Below are positions 36,260 to 45,277 of a stretch of DNA of 64,000 nt, in pieces. The translations under genes were made by a program, and so were the position numbers. The number at the start of each line of letters is the position of its first letter. Position 1 is the first letter of the stretch. The notes under the pieces are model-generated. The model saw nothing but the letters and a program-made list of their open reading frames with translations, made no database searches and was not told the origin of the DNA. Source of the DNA: Aliiroseovarius sp. M344 (GTDB lineage: Bacteria; Pseudomonadota; Alphaproteobacteria; Rhodobacterales; Rhodobacteraceae); NCBI RefSeq assembly GCF_025140835.1, contig NZ_CP081153.1, positions 1,736,001 through 1,800,000 of the forward strand. Direction: 5' to 3'.

Positions 36260-37294
36260 TCACTGAAAAGCTGGCATGACGTCATTGACGAAACGTTCAA
36301 GCGACGCCCGTTTGCGTTCAAAACTCATCCCGCTGTCGATCCAGAACGAAAACTCATCATACCCCAAATCCTCGTAGCGTTTGATCCGTTCGATAACGTT
36401 CTGAGCGGTGCCGATCGTCAAATCGCGGCCCAGGTTTTCCGGCGCCATCAGCGCGTTCGCGGCAAACTCCTCGTCGCTCAGCGGCGCAAGGCGGCCTTGG
36501 CTGATCGGACGCTTGTTCTGAAACCATGCACCGAAATTGCAGTAAAAGCGCGAAAGCTCTTGCGTGGCGCGCGTCACATCTGCCTCGTCAGAGCCGACAT
36601 AAGTATGATGCAATAGCATGATCTTGGGGCGGGGTCCGGCATAGCTTTCGCAGGCGCTGTTGAACCTTTGCATCAGCGTTTCGATCTCGTCCATACCCTG
36701 CCAAAGCGGCGTGACCTGTATGTTGAAACCGTTATGCACGCCAAATTCGTGGCTGTTGGGGTCGCGTGCGGCGATCCAGATGGGCGGCCCGCCCTGTTGC
36801 ACCGGTTTGGGGGCCGTCGTTGTGGCGGGAAAGCTGAAAAATTCACCTTCATGCGCACAGTCCCCTTCCCAAAGTTCGGGAAGAAGCGGCGTTATCTCTC
36901 GCATGCGTTGGCCAGCTTCCCATGCGTCCATGCCGGGCATCAGGCGCTCATACTCGTATGTATATGCGCCACGCGCGATCCCAAGCTCGATCCGTCCGCC
37001 TGTCAGCAGATCGGCCGCCGCGGCTTCACCTGCCAATTTGATCGGATGCCAAAAAGGCGCGATCACAGTGCCTGTGCCAAGCCGCAGGTTCTTGGTCTGG
37101 CCCGCAATATGCACCAGCTCCAGAAACGGATTAGGAGAAATTGTGAAGTCCATCCCGTGATGCTCGCCGGTCCAAACGGCCCGCATCCCCGCCTCGTCAG
37201 CGATTTTGCACAGCGCCATGAACTCTTCGTGCAGGGTCTCATGGGTTTGTTCGGGGCTCATACGGTCCATATGCGCGAAGAGCGAAAACTCCAT
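36260..37294 (-). CDS. Luciferase-like (LLM) flavin-dependent monooxygenase
   Basis: This encodes 344 residues of the bacterial luciferase fold. RAVWTGEHHGMDFTISPNP at about 39-57, TKNLRLGTGTVIAPFWHP near 70-85 and GRIELGIARGAYTYEY near 105 are typical. The enzyme uses reduced FMN from a partner reductase, here most likely the product of the adjacent upstream gene three bases away, to oxygenate a small organic molecule. Neither the substrate nor the product can be deduced. Confidence 0.9.
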   Translation of the reverse strand: MEFSLFAHMDRMSPEQTHETLHEEFMALCKIADEAGMRAVWTGEHHGMDFTISPNPFLELVHIAGQTKNLRLGTGTVIAPFWHPIKLAGEAAAADLLTGGRIELGIARGAYTYEYERLMPGMDAWEAGQRMREITPLLPELWEGDCAHEGEFFSFPATTTAPKPVQQGGPPIWIAARDPNSHEFGVHNGFNIQVTPLWQGMDEIETLMQRFNSACESYAGPRPKIMLLHHTYVGSDEADVTRATQELSRFYCNFGAWFQNKRPISQGRLAPLSDEEFAANALMAPENLGRDLTIGTAQNVIERIKRYEDLGYDEFSFWIDSGMSFERKRASLERFVNDVMPAFQ

Positions 37295-37297
37295 CTC

Positions 37298-38221
37298 TCA
37301 AACTCCTTTTTTCAGGATGTGAACATCGCCGCTCTGCGTGTCCCCCACATAAAGCGCAAAACTCTGCGTGCGGGCCTCGCGGGCATAGCGCGCCATCATC
37401 TCGGCGATGGCTGGGGTGGTGAAGGGCAGCGAAGGAAGGTCGCTGACGGGGACCGCATGGACATTTGCCGCTTGAACAGGCACCCGCCCGCTTGCCAGAA
37501 AATAGGCGTAATGGGTGCCGCTGCGCCTGTCGTCAAAGACGGAATAAGCTGGCCCGATCTCGGCCTCGATCCCCAGCCCACCCAGCGCATCCCCCAAAGC
37601 GTTACGCAGACCAGTTCTGTCCGGTGCCGCAATCTGCGGAGGGCGAAAGCCACCCTCGGTCTTCTCCAGCAGAACCTGATCACCGACCTCAACAATTGCG
37701 CCGCAAATTGCTGTTCCACCGGTGCTTTCAAGCGCAGACCTTTCAAGTCCGAGACTGAAATACTGGCCACTGGCATAGCCCAGCCCCTGCCCTTCGGCAT
37801 GGGTGACCCCCAGAACCTCTCCGATCAGGATAGAATGATCCCCGGCGGGCATCACTTGCCGGGTTGCACAGCTGAACTGGGCCAAGGCCCCGTCAATCAG
37901 TGGCAGGCCGTGTTGATCGCGCTGGTGGGCGACCCGCGCGAAGCGATCACCTTTGAAGCTGGCGAAGGTGTTGGACACCTCTTCCTGTCCCTCGGCCAGG
38001 ATGTTCACCGCAAAGTGGCTGCACGCCGTGAAGGCTGCGTATGACGACAGGAATTTGCCCGGGCAGACCAGAAGAAGCGGCGGGTCGAGCGACACTGAGG
38101 AAAAGGAGTTCGCCGTGAAGCCGAAAAGCTGCCCGTCCGTGTCGCAAGTGGTGACAACTGTCACCCCTGTCATGAAACTGCCAAACGCATCGCGAAGCGC
38201 GCGCGGATCAAGCCCGGTCAT
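37298..38221 (-). CDS. Flavin reductase with extra C-terminal domain
   Basis: This encodes 307 residues. Residues 1-165 are a flavin-reductase (FMN-binding split barrel) domain: GSFMTGVTVVTTCDTDGQLFGFTANSFSSVSLDPPLLLV is represented in order, followed by FAVNILAEGQ. About 140 residues follow that are not part of a usual ~170-residue flavin reductase and contain ETG-free alpha/beta sequence (GLRNALGDALGGLGIEAEIG, then FDDRRSGTHYAYFLASG). It presumably supplies FMNH2 to the neighbouring luciferase-like enzyme. Its ATG overlaps the hydrolase stop by four bases. Confidence 0.86.
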   Translation of the reverse strand: MTGLDPRALRDAFGSFMTGVTVVTTCDTDGQLFGFTANSFSSVSLDPPLLLVCPGKFLSSYAAFTACSHFAVNILAEGQEEVSNTFASFKGDRFARVAHQRDQHGLPLIDGALAQFSCATRQVMPAGDHSILIGEVLGVTHAEGQGLGYASGQYFSLGLERSALESTGGTAICGAIVEVGDQVLLEKTEGGFRPPQIAAPDRTGLRNALGDALGGLGIEAEIGPAYSVFDDRRSGTHYAYFLASGRVPVQAANVHAVPVSDLPSLPFTTPAIAEMMARYAREARTQSFALYVGDTQSGDVHILKKGV

Positions 38222-38997
38222 GCCCAAACCTCCTGCGCAAAATCCAAAAGCGCCGCGTTCACAGGGCGCGCGTGCGTCATCGGCATCATATGTGCCGCAC
38301 CGTCGACGATGATGGCCCGCCCCTTTGGGGCAAGTGCTGCCATGGTGCGCGACATCTCTGGGGTCGAATTGGGCTCCAAAGCACCGGTCATGAAAAGCGC
38401 CGGGCAGGCAAGCGCGTCAAGTGCATCCCGGCGCGGGCCGTTGTCATCGGCGAAGGCCGAATACGCCGTCTTGTACGCCTCAGGATCAACTGCGGTAAGC
38501 CAGTCGCGGCACGCGTCCCGTTCCGGGGACCCCGCCGCGCCGAACCAGCGTTCCAACGTCTGCGTCGGGTCGGCCAACGTGACGCCGTCAAGGCTGGCGG
38601 CACGGGATTTTACAGCCTGCACAGCCTCGGCGTTGCGCTCAAAAATAGCATTGAGGCCCGCCACACCGCGCAGCTTTTGAGGATGCCGGCTGGCCATGTC
38701 CAGCGCGATCATCGCCCCCATCGAATGGCCGACGACCAGTGCAGGTTCCTCCAGCCCCGCAGCGATCAGATTGGTGTAATCTGCCACGGAAAACTGCCCG
38801 GCGGGCATCGCGCTTTTGCCGTGCCCGGGCAGGTCAACAGCGACCGCGCGATAGGTTGGTGCCAGTGCCTCGATCTGTCGGCGCCACGCCTCGCTTTGAA
38901 GCCCGACGCCGTGGATCAACAATACCAGCCGACCGGACCCCTTACTTATGGAAGAAAGAGCGCCGAAGTCAGACCGCGGCAGGGTTGTCCACGTCAT
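38218..38997 (-). CDS. Alpha/beta hydrolase
   Basis: This encodes 259 residues of the alpha/beta-hydrolase fold. The nucleophile elbow VGHSMGAM carries the serine, VLLIHGVGLQSEAWRRQ the oxyanion-hole HG, and FMTGALEPNSTPE plus IVDGAAHMMP the acid and histidine positions. It could act on an ester, lactone or enol-lactone made by the monooxygenase. It overlaps the DUF1185 gene by 29 bases in another frame and the flavin reductase gene by four bases. Confidence 0.88.
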   Translation of the reverse strand: MTWTTLPRSDFGALSSISKGSGRLVLLIHGVGLQSEAWRRQIEALAPTYRAVAVDLPGHGKSAMPAGQFSVADYTNLIAAGLEEPALVVGHSMGAMIALDMASRHPQKLRGVAGLNAIFERNAEAVQAVKSRAASLDGVTLADPTQTLERWFGAAGSPERDACRDWLTAVDPEAYKTAYSAFADDNGPRRDALDALACPALFMTGALEPNSTPEMSRTMAALAPKGRAIIVDGAAHMMPMTHARPVNAALLDFAQEVWA

Positions 38998-39568
38998 GGC
39001 CCAGATCCTTCAGGTCTTGATACCGGTCACCAATGCGGTGATGCGGACGGCCTCCGGTTGCGGCCCCCAGAACAACGACAATCTCGTCGTCGCGCGGGGC
39101 ATCGGGGATCGAAAACTGAATGGTCAGATAATGCGAGCGGCGGCCTGCATCGTTCTTGTCCATCAGCGGCACCATGATCGGGGCGTTCGCAGGGCCGCGG
39201 GTGTTGGTAAAGGCCAAATAGGACTTCGCGCCAACCGCTTCCCGGTAATGGTTGCCAAAACGCAGCGTATGAATAAGCCCTGAGGCGTGTTCCACCTCGC
39301 CGTTCAGCCCCACGACGGCCGCTTTGCCGTAGGCCTCAATCGCGTCGCCGCTTCCCGCAAGCGCAATCATCCGCTCGGTCATCATTGCGCCCAGCACCGG
39401 GCCATAAGCCTGAATCTCGGGCTTCAGGTCTTCCACGAAGCGCCCAGCCCAAGGATTGCGGACAACAGCGGCGACGGCGAACATGCGCCATGGTTCAGCC
39501 GCAGGGCGGAAACCCTCGATCAGAACCTCTTCGTCATAAGTCACGATTTTCCGTATTTCAGGCTGCAT
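38969..39568 (-). CDS. Amino-acid synthesis family protein (DUF1185)
   Basis: This encodes about 199 residues that match the amino-acid-synthesis (PF06684/DUF1185) family: RKIVTYDEEVLIEG at the start, AAVVRNPWAGRFVEDL near 35-50 and GGRPHHRIGD near 178. The true reaction is not established, and family names are historical. Two ATG codons follow a GGGAG; the second (39568) has the better spacing. It opens the minus-strand operon and lies about 100 bases from the divergent LysR gene, its likely regulator. Confidence 0.82.
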   Translation of the reverse strand: MQPEIRKIVTYDEEVLIEGFRPAAEPWRMFAVAAVVRNPWAGRFVEDLKPEIQAYGPVLGAMMTERMIALAGSGDAIEAYGKAAVVGLNGEVEHASGLIHTLRFGNHYREAVGAKSYLAFTNTRGPANAPIMVPLMDKNDAGRRSHYLTIQFSIPDAPRDDEIVVVLGAATGGRPHHRIGDRYQDLKDLGHDVDNPAAV

Positions 39569-39675
39569 CATTCTCTCCCATTCGTCGCCGTATGACTGTC
39601 TGTCACACGGATCTTTTTGACAAATGAATGAATTATGGCCTTAGGTATTAGAAAGACTAATGGGTAACTTGGCCA

Positions 39676-40518
39676 ATGAGCAAATCGCTACCTCCCCTCA
39701 CGTGGTTCCGCGCTTTCGAAGCTGCCGCGCGGCATCTGAGTTTTACCGCTGCGGCGGAAGAAATCGGCATGACGCAATCGGCCGTCAGCCAACAGGTGAA
39801 AGCGCTGGAAACGCGGTTGCGTGTGGCCCTGTTTACGCGCCACGCACGCGGCCTGTCGCTGACAGATGGCGGGCGTCGTCTGTTGCCTCAGGTGGGTGCG
39901 GCATTGGATAAACTGACGGCAGCTACCGAGATCTTCGATTCCGGAACCGTAGAGAATCAACTGACCGTGGCGGCGTCGGTCAGCATCGCCCAATGGGTGA
40001 TCGCACCGCATCTGAGGGGATTCACCGTGGCCCACCCGACGACACATCTGAGGTTCCTCAGTGCGATCTGGCCCGATGATTTCGTCAGCGCAAGGGCGGA
40101 TGTCGAAATCCGCTTCGGATCAAAAAAGCAAGTCGGTCGAAACGCCGAACTGCTGACGCCCAATCGTCTGATCGCGTTGAAATCCCCCGCCCTTAAGGGT
40201 GAATTCGAAGATCTGCCGCTGATCGAAGCTGTCGGGACATCGGGTGGCTGGCGCGGTTGGGGGAACGCAATCGGCGGGACACCAAAACCCACGCTCTTCG
40301 CAGATTCCTACGGTATGGCGCTTCATATGGCGTCACACGGCCATGGGGTTGCGCTGGTCAGTGAGCTGCTCGTGCGCCATGCGATTTCGACGGGCCAACT
40401 CGAATACGCCCATCCCGCCTCGGTTGAGGCGCAAGAAGGCTATTACCTGTCGATCAAAGAAGGCAATGAAACGGCTTCACGCTTCCGGTCGTGGCTGCTG
40501 GACCACTTGGCGACCTGA
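39676..40518 (+). CDS. LysR family regulator (GcvA-like type)
   Basis: This encodes 280 residues. The DNA-binding domain reads TWFRAFEAAARHLSFTAAAEEIGMTQSAVSQQVKALE in order, with the GcvA/AmpR-like TWFRAFEAAAR start; the effector domain fills the remainder. It is divergent from the DUF1185-hydrolase-reductase-monooxygenase-ALDH operon and most likely controls it. The effector is unknown. Confidence 0.92.
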   Translation: MSKSLPPLTWFRAFEAAARHLSFTAAAEEIGMTQSAVSQQVKALETRLRVALFTRHARGLSLTDGGRRLLPQVGAALDKLTAATEIFDSGTVENQLTVAASVSIAQWVIAPHLRGFTVAHPTTHLRFLSAIWPDDFVSARADVEIRFGSKKQVGRNAELLTPNRLIALKSPALKGEFEDLPLIEAVGTSGGWRGWGNAIGGTPKPTLFADSYGMALHMASHGHGVALVSELLVRHAISTGQLEYAHPASVEAQEGYYLSIKEGNETASRFRSWLLDHLAT

Positions 40519-40670
40519 AGAACCCGCATATTTTGACCGGTGTCAAAGCGCATCCCACGTAATCATGCCACGTTTCACGTCTTCGGCTTGGACAAAGCAG
40601 TTTGTCTGGTCTAATACGTATTCAAATTGTTGTATGTGAATTTGGATGTTCACTTGGGGGATCTTTTACC

Positions 40671-41651
40671 ATGACCGGACGGTTGATTTTCGGATTGCTG
40701 CTTGCCCTTGCTCCTGTCTTTGCCTCCGCCGAGGACGATTGGACCGCGCGCAAGCTTGAACTGACGGATTGGAAAGCCGTTTTTGGGCGCATTGAAGCGC
40801 GCGACCAGATCCCCGCCCGGTCACGCTTGGGCGGGACATTGGTCGACGTTCAGGTTGTTGAAGGCTCTCGTGTGGCCGCTGGCCAGTTGATTGCGCAAGT
40901 CGTCGACGAAAAGCTTGCACTTCAGCTCAGCGCGGTTGACGCCGCGCTACAGTCACTCAATTCCCAGCTCAAGAACGCCATGGCAGAGCTGGCGCGCGGC
41001 GAAAACCTTCTTGAACGGGGTGCGACGACCGTACAACGTCTGGACGCCTTGCGCACCGAAGTCGATGTGATCAACGGTCGGATCGGCGCAACTGAAGCCG
41101 AGCGGAATGTGCTTGAGCAACGAGAGGCGGAAGGCGCGGTGCTTGCCCCGAATGAAGGCACTGTGCTTTCGGTTCCGGTAACCGCCGGATCGGTCGTGCT
41201 GCCCGGAGAGGTGATCGCCGAAATCGGCGGGGGTGGGTTTTTCCTGCGCCTCGCAGTGCCTGAGCGCCACGCGACACGGCTTAAGGAAGGTGATGCAATC
41301 CGGATTGAAGGGCCGGATGGCGAACAGGAGGGCAAGCTTGCCAAGATCTATCCGCAGATCGAAAATGGGCGGGTCATCGCGGATGTCGAGGTTGCGGGGC
41401 TGGTGACCGACTTTGTCGATGCGCGCGTGCTTGTGCGTCTGCCCGTCGCCACCTCCAAGGCGATCGTCGTCCCATCGAAAGCCGTGTCAACGCGGATGGG
41501 GCTCGATTTCGTCACCATTGCCCGAGCCGATGGCACACCCGTTTCCCGCACAGTCGTTCTGGGCGCGACGCACGAGGTGGCCGGGGAAACCGTGATCGAG
41601 GTTCTTTCTGGTCTGACCGGTGATGAAAAGCTGGTGGCTGGCCATGAGTGA
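40671..41651 (+). CDS. RND efflux pump periplasmic adaptor
   Basis: This encodes 326 residues with a signal peptide (GLLLALAPVFASA|E). The HlyD/MFP layout is visible: a first lipoyl half (GTLVDVQVVEGSRVAAGQLI), a coiled-coil hairpin with many Leu/Ala/Glu (QLSAVDAALQSLNSQLKNAM), a second lipoyl half (APNEGTVLSVPVTAG), then beta barrel. It links the inner-membrane pump to an outer-membrane channel. The last bases overlap the pump gene by eight. A promoter must lie in the 150 bases after the LysR gene. Confidence 0.9.
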   Translation: MTGRLIFGLLLALAPVFASAEDDWTARKLELTDWKAVFGRIEARDQIPARSRLGGTLVDVQVVEGSRVAAGQLIAQVVDEKLALQLSAVDAALQSLNSQLKNAMAELARGENLLERGATTVQRLDALRTEVDVINGRIGATEAERNVLEQREAEGAVLAPNEGTVLSVPVTAGSVVLPGEVIAEIGGGGFFLRLAVPERHATRLKEGDAIRIEGPDGEQEGKLAKIYPQIENGRVIADVEVAGLVTDFVDARVLVRLPVATSKAIVVPSKAVSTRMGLDFVTIARADGTPVSRTVVLGATHEVAGETVIEVLSGLTGDEKLVAGHE

Positions 41652-44600
41652 ACCATCGCAAGTGGGGCCGCTTGGCATAGCCGGTCGCCTCACTCAATCC
41701 TTCATCCACTCGGCACTAACGCCCCTGATCATTCTTGCAGCCTTGGCGGTCGGGCTGGTTGCGCTCGTCAGTTTGCCGCGCGAGGAAGAGCCACAAATCT
41801 CTGTCCCGCTGGTCGATATTCATATTCGCGCGCCGGGCCTTCGCGCCGAGGATGCCGTCAAGCTTGTGACCGAGCCAATGGAATCCATCGTTCAAGGTAT
41901 CAACGATGTCGATCACGTCTATTCGCAAACCTCGGACGATTACGCGATGGTCACGGCGCGGTTTCTTGTCGGAACATCTGCGGATGCTGCAATCTTGCGG
42001 GTCCACGAAAAGGTGCGTGCGAACCTTGACCGCGTTCCGGTCGGAATTGAACCGCCCCTGATCGTTGGGCGGGGCATTGATGATGTGGCCATCGTCGCGC
42101 TGACATTGTCACCGAAGGGCACCGATAGCGGGCTGACCTCCAACGACCTGACCCGGATCGCCCGGGAGCTTCAGGTCGAGCTGGCCAAAATCGAAAATGT
42201 TGGCCTGACCTATCTGGTCGGAGAGGCACCGGAGGCGATCCGCATCGCACCGGACCCAGAACGGCTGGCGTTATATGGTGTTACGCTTCAACAACTTGCG
42301 GGCAAGGTCGAAGGCGCCAACCGCACCTTCTCAACGGGGCTGGTGCGCGATGGTGGCGAACAGATCGCACTGGTCGCCGGGAAAACTCTGGAAGCGCCCG
42401 CAGATGTCGCCAATCTGCTTTTGACGACACGCGACAACCGCCCGGTGTATGTACGTGACGTGGCCGACGTGCATTTCGTGTCCGACACATCTGACCGGAT
42501 CGTGGCCAACGTAACCCGAACCGAGGATGGCGAGATTGTCCGCGTTCCGGCCGTCACACTGGCCGTTGCCAAGCGGGCCGGTGCCAATGCGGTCGTTGTG
42601 GCAGAAGAAATCCTGCACCGGACACATATGCTGGAAGATGAGCTTATCCCCGAGACGGTTCAGGTCGATATCACCCGCGATTATGGCGAGACGGCCGACG
42701 AAAAGGCCAATGAATTGTTGTTCCACCTTGGCCTTGCGACCGTTTCCATCGTTGCGCTTGTACTGATTTCTATCGGCTGGCGAGAAGCTGTTGTCGTGGC
42801 AGTGGTAATCCCGGTCACCATCCTTCTGACGCTGTTTGCCGCTTGGATCATGGGGTACACGTTAAACCGTGTGTCCCTGTTTGCGTTGATCTTTTCCATC
42901 GGTATTTTGGTCGATGACGCGATCGTTGTCATCGAGAATATCGCGCGCCATTGGGCGATGCCCGATAAGGACAGCCGAACCAACAAAGCCATCCGCGCGG
43001 TGGCCGAAGTCGGCAACCCGACGATCGTCGCCACCCTGACCGTCGTGGCCGCCCTGCTTCCCATGCTGTTCGTGTCAGGGCTAATGGGTCCTTACATGAG
43101 CCCGATCCCGGCCAATGCCTCTGCCGCCATGATCTTTTCGTTCTTCGTGGCAGTGATTATCACGCCTTGGCTGATGATGAAAATCTCTGGCCGTGCGCCT
43201 GCCCATGATCACGGGGGCGAAGGGCACCATGGCGGCAATCTGGGCCGCGCCTATGCCGCAGTGGCGCGACCGTTGCTCCGCACGAAATCGGGAAGTTTGC
43301 TGTTCCTTATCCTGGCCGCTGTGCTATCCTTCGGCTCGCTTGCAGCGCTCTATACCCGCGATGTGACGGTGAAACTCTTGCCCTTCGATAACAAATCCGA
43401 GCTTTCAGTCGTCATTGACCTGCCCGAAGGCGCGTCCGTCGAGGCGACCGACGCCGTCGCTCAGGACGTGGCGCGTGCGGTGCTGGCATTGCCCGAGGTG
43501 CTGTCGGTTCAGACCCATGCCGGTGACGCGGCGCCCTTCAATTTCAACGGCCTTGTGCGTCACTATTACCTGCGGGCGCGGCCCGAGATGGGCGACGTTC
43601 AGATCAATCTTGATCATAAGGCGCATCGGCAGCGGACCAGTCACGACATCGCGCTGGACATCCGCGAGCGGATCGCAAAAATTGATATCCCCCAAGGCAC
43701 CAGCCTGAAAACGGTCGAACCACCACCCGGACCGCCAGTGATCGCAACCCTGTTGGCAGAAGTCTATGGCCCGGACGGCGATACCCGCCGGGAAGCGGCC
43801 ACCAAGATCCGTGAAGCCTTTGAAAGCGTGCCCTTCATTGTCGACGTGGATGACAGTTTCGGTGCACAACCAAGACGCCTCAGGGCCACGATCTCGACCA
43901 ATCAGCTCGAGTTTTTTGGAGTGCAGGAACAGGACGTCTTCACCACGCTTCAAATCCTGAACGCGGGCACCACCGTTGGCTATTCACACCGTGGCGCGGG
44001 CCGGTATCCGATACCGATCACTGTAGAACGCGACAAAGCCGACCGGGTGGTGGACGAACGTTTCCTGTCCACGCCGATCCCGGCAAATGTCCTTCCCGGC
44101 GCTCGCGGCGTCGTTGAATTGGGCGATGTCGTTCAGATCAGGGAAGAACGCGCGTCGTTCCCGATTTTCCGCCACAATGGCCGCGCCGCCGAAATGGTCA
44201 TGGCAGAACTTGCCGGCGACTTTGAAGCGCCGCTATACGGCATGCTTGCAGTAGCGGACGCGTTGGATGCGATGGAATGGGAAGACGGCACAAAACCAGT
44301 GGTGCGCATGAACGGACAGCCCGAGGACGAAACTGCCGTCACCCTGCTTTGGGACGGCGAATGGGAGGTCACATGGATCACATTCCGCGACATGGGCGCG
44401 GCCTTCGCCATCGCGCTGCTTGGCATTTATATCCTGGTTGTCGCGCAATTTGGCTCGTTCAAGCTACCGCTGGTCATCCTGACGCCGATCCCCCTGACCT
44501 TCTTGGGAATCGTCTTGGGCCACTGGCTGTTCAAAGCGCCGTTTTCAGCACCGTCGATGATCGGGTTCATTGCCCTTGCGGGGATTATTGTCCGCAACTC

Positions 44601-44850
44601 GATCCTTCTTGTTGATTTCATCCGGCATTCTGACCCGTCCAAAGACAAGGTCGAAACCTTGATCGAGGCTGGCGCCATCCGCTTCAAGCCGATCCTACTG
44701 ACTGCGGTGGCCGCGATGATTGGTGCCGCCGTGATCTTGACCGATCCAATCTTTCAGGGGCTCGCGCTCTCGCTGCTTTTTGGCTTGCTGAGTTCGACAT
44801 TGCTGACGGTTCTGGTCATCCCCGCGATCTATCGGGTGTTCCGCACGTGA
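41644..44850 (+). CDS. RND efflux transporter, AcrB/HAE1 type
   Basis: This inner-membrane proton-driven pump has 1068 residues. Membrane segment 4 carries the proton-relay pair in FSIGILVDDAIVVIENI, and the porter and docking regions lie between segments 1-2 and 7-8. The duplicated second half ends LLSSTLLTVLVIPAIY. It shares an operon with the adaptor; no outer-membrane factor gene follows, so it must use one from elsewhere. Substrates are unknown. Confidence 0.94.
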   Translation: MSEPSQVGPLGIAGRLTQSFIHSALTPLIILAALAVGLVALVSLPREEEPQISVPLVDIHIRAPGLRAEDAVKLVTEPMESIVQGINDVDHVYSQTSDDYAMVTARFLVGTSADAAILRVHEKVRANLDRVPVGIEPPLIVGRGIDDVAIVALTLSPKGTDSGLTSNDLTRIARELQVELAKIENVGLTYLVGEAPEAIRIAPDPERLALYGVTLQQLAGKVEGANRTFSTGLVRDGGEQIALVAGKTLEAPADVANLLLTTRDNRPVYVRDVADVHFVSDTSDRIVANVTRTEDGEIVRVPAVTLAVAKRAGANAVVVAEEILHRTHMLEDELIPETVQVDITRDYGETADEKANELLFHLGLATVSIVALVLISIGWREAVVVAVVIPVTILLTLFAAWIMGYTLNRVSLFALIFSIGILVDDAIVVIENIARHWAMPDKDSRTNKAIRAVAEVGNPTIVATLTVVAALLPMLFVSGLMGPYMSPIPANASAAMIFSFFVAVIITPWLMMKISGRAPAHDHGGEGHHGGNLGRAYAAVARPLLRTKSGSLLFLILAAVLSFGSLAALYTRDVTVKLLPFDNKSELSVVIDLPEGASVEATDAVAQDVARAVLALPEVLSVQTHAGDAAPFNFNGLVRHYYLRARPEMGDVQINLDHKAHRQRTSHDIALDIRERIAKIDIPQGTSLKTVEPPPGPPVIATLLAEVYGPDGDTRREAATKIREAFESVPFIVDVDDSFGAQPRRLRATISTNQLEFFGVQEQDVFTTLQILNAGTTVGYSHRGAGRYPIPITVERDKADRVVDERFLSTPIPANVLPGARGVVELGDVVQIREERASFPIFRHNGRAAEMVMAELAGDFEAPLYGMLAVADALDAMEWEDGTKPVVRMNGQPEDETAVTLLWDGEWEVTWITFRDMGAAFAIALLGIYILVVAQFGSFKLPLVILTPIPLTFLGIVLGHWLFKAPFSAPSMIGFIALAGIIVRNSILLVDFIRHSDPSKDKVETLIEAGAIRFKPILLTAVAAMIGAAVILTDPIFQGLALSLLFGLLSSTLLTVLVIPAIYRVFRT

Positions 44851-45001
44851 CGTGACGGCGGGTGCGCTGTCCAACAAGCCATCGGGAAAGTAATTGGCGA
44901 CTTCGCACCTGCCTTGGGTCACGTCGCTTATAAACTTGAGGTTGTTTGAAACCGTGGAATGCCCTAAATTGGGGACAACGGATGACTTCGATCCAAACCC
45001 T

Positions 45002-45277
45002 ATGGAAGACCAGAAAACAAAACCCGACGGTGAAAAAAAGCCTGAGGAAAAATCGTTTTGGAAAACCTTTCCAGGCGTCCTGACAGGCATCGCAGCCGTT
45101 GTGACGGCCGTTGCGACATTGCTTGCAGCCGCCGATAAGGCTGGCTTGTTCTCAAGCGACCCCACGCCCCCTTCGGAACAGAAAAGCTCGGATGGCGACG
45201 GTGTCACCACAACCGGCGACAACAGCCCGGTCGTTCAAGATACGGGCGGCGATGTGACAATAACGGTCGACGAATGA
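45002..45277 (+). CDS. Small membrane-anchored protein with a SPVVQ-type tail motif
   Basis: This encodes 91 residues: a charged N-terminus (MEDQKTKPDGEKKPEEK), one hydrophobic segment (FPGVLTGIAAVVTAVATLL) and a Ser/Asp-rich tail that ends GDNSPVVQDTGGDVTITV. The tail motif recurs near the start of the next protein. The frame is open upstream to a TTG at 44894, but the ATG at 45002 begins the normal sequence. The gene overlaps the following one by four bases (ATGA). I do not recognise a family; it looks like a small partner of the downstream secreted protein. Confidence 0.7.
   Translation: MEDQKTKPDGEKKPEEKSFWKTFPGVLTGIAAVVTAVATLLAAADKAGLFSSDPTPPSEQKSSDGDGVTTTGDNSPVVQDTGGDVTITVDE

Noticed and set aside
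36668..38044. Open frame of 458 codons on the plus strand
   Set aside because: It is antisense to the luciferase-like and flavin reductase genes; Arg/His/Cys-rich shadow.
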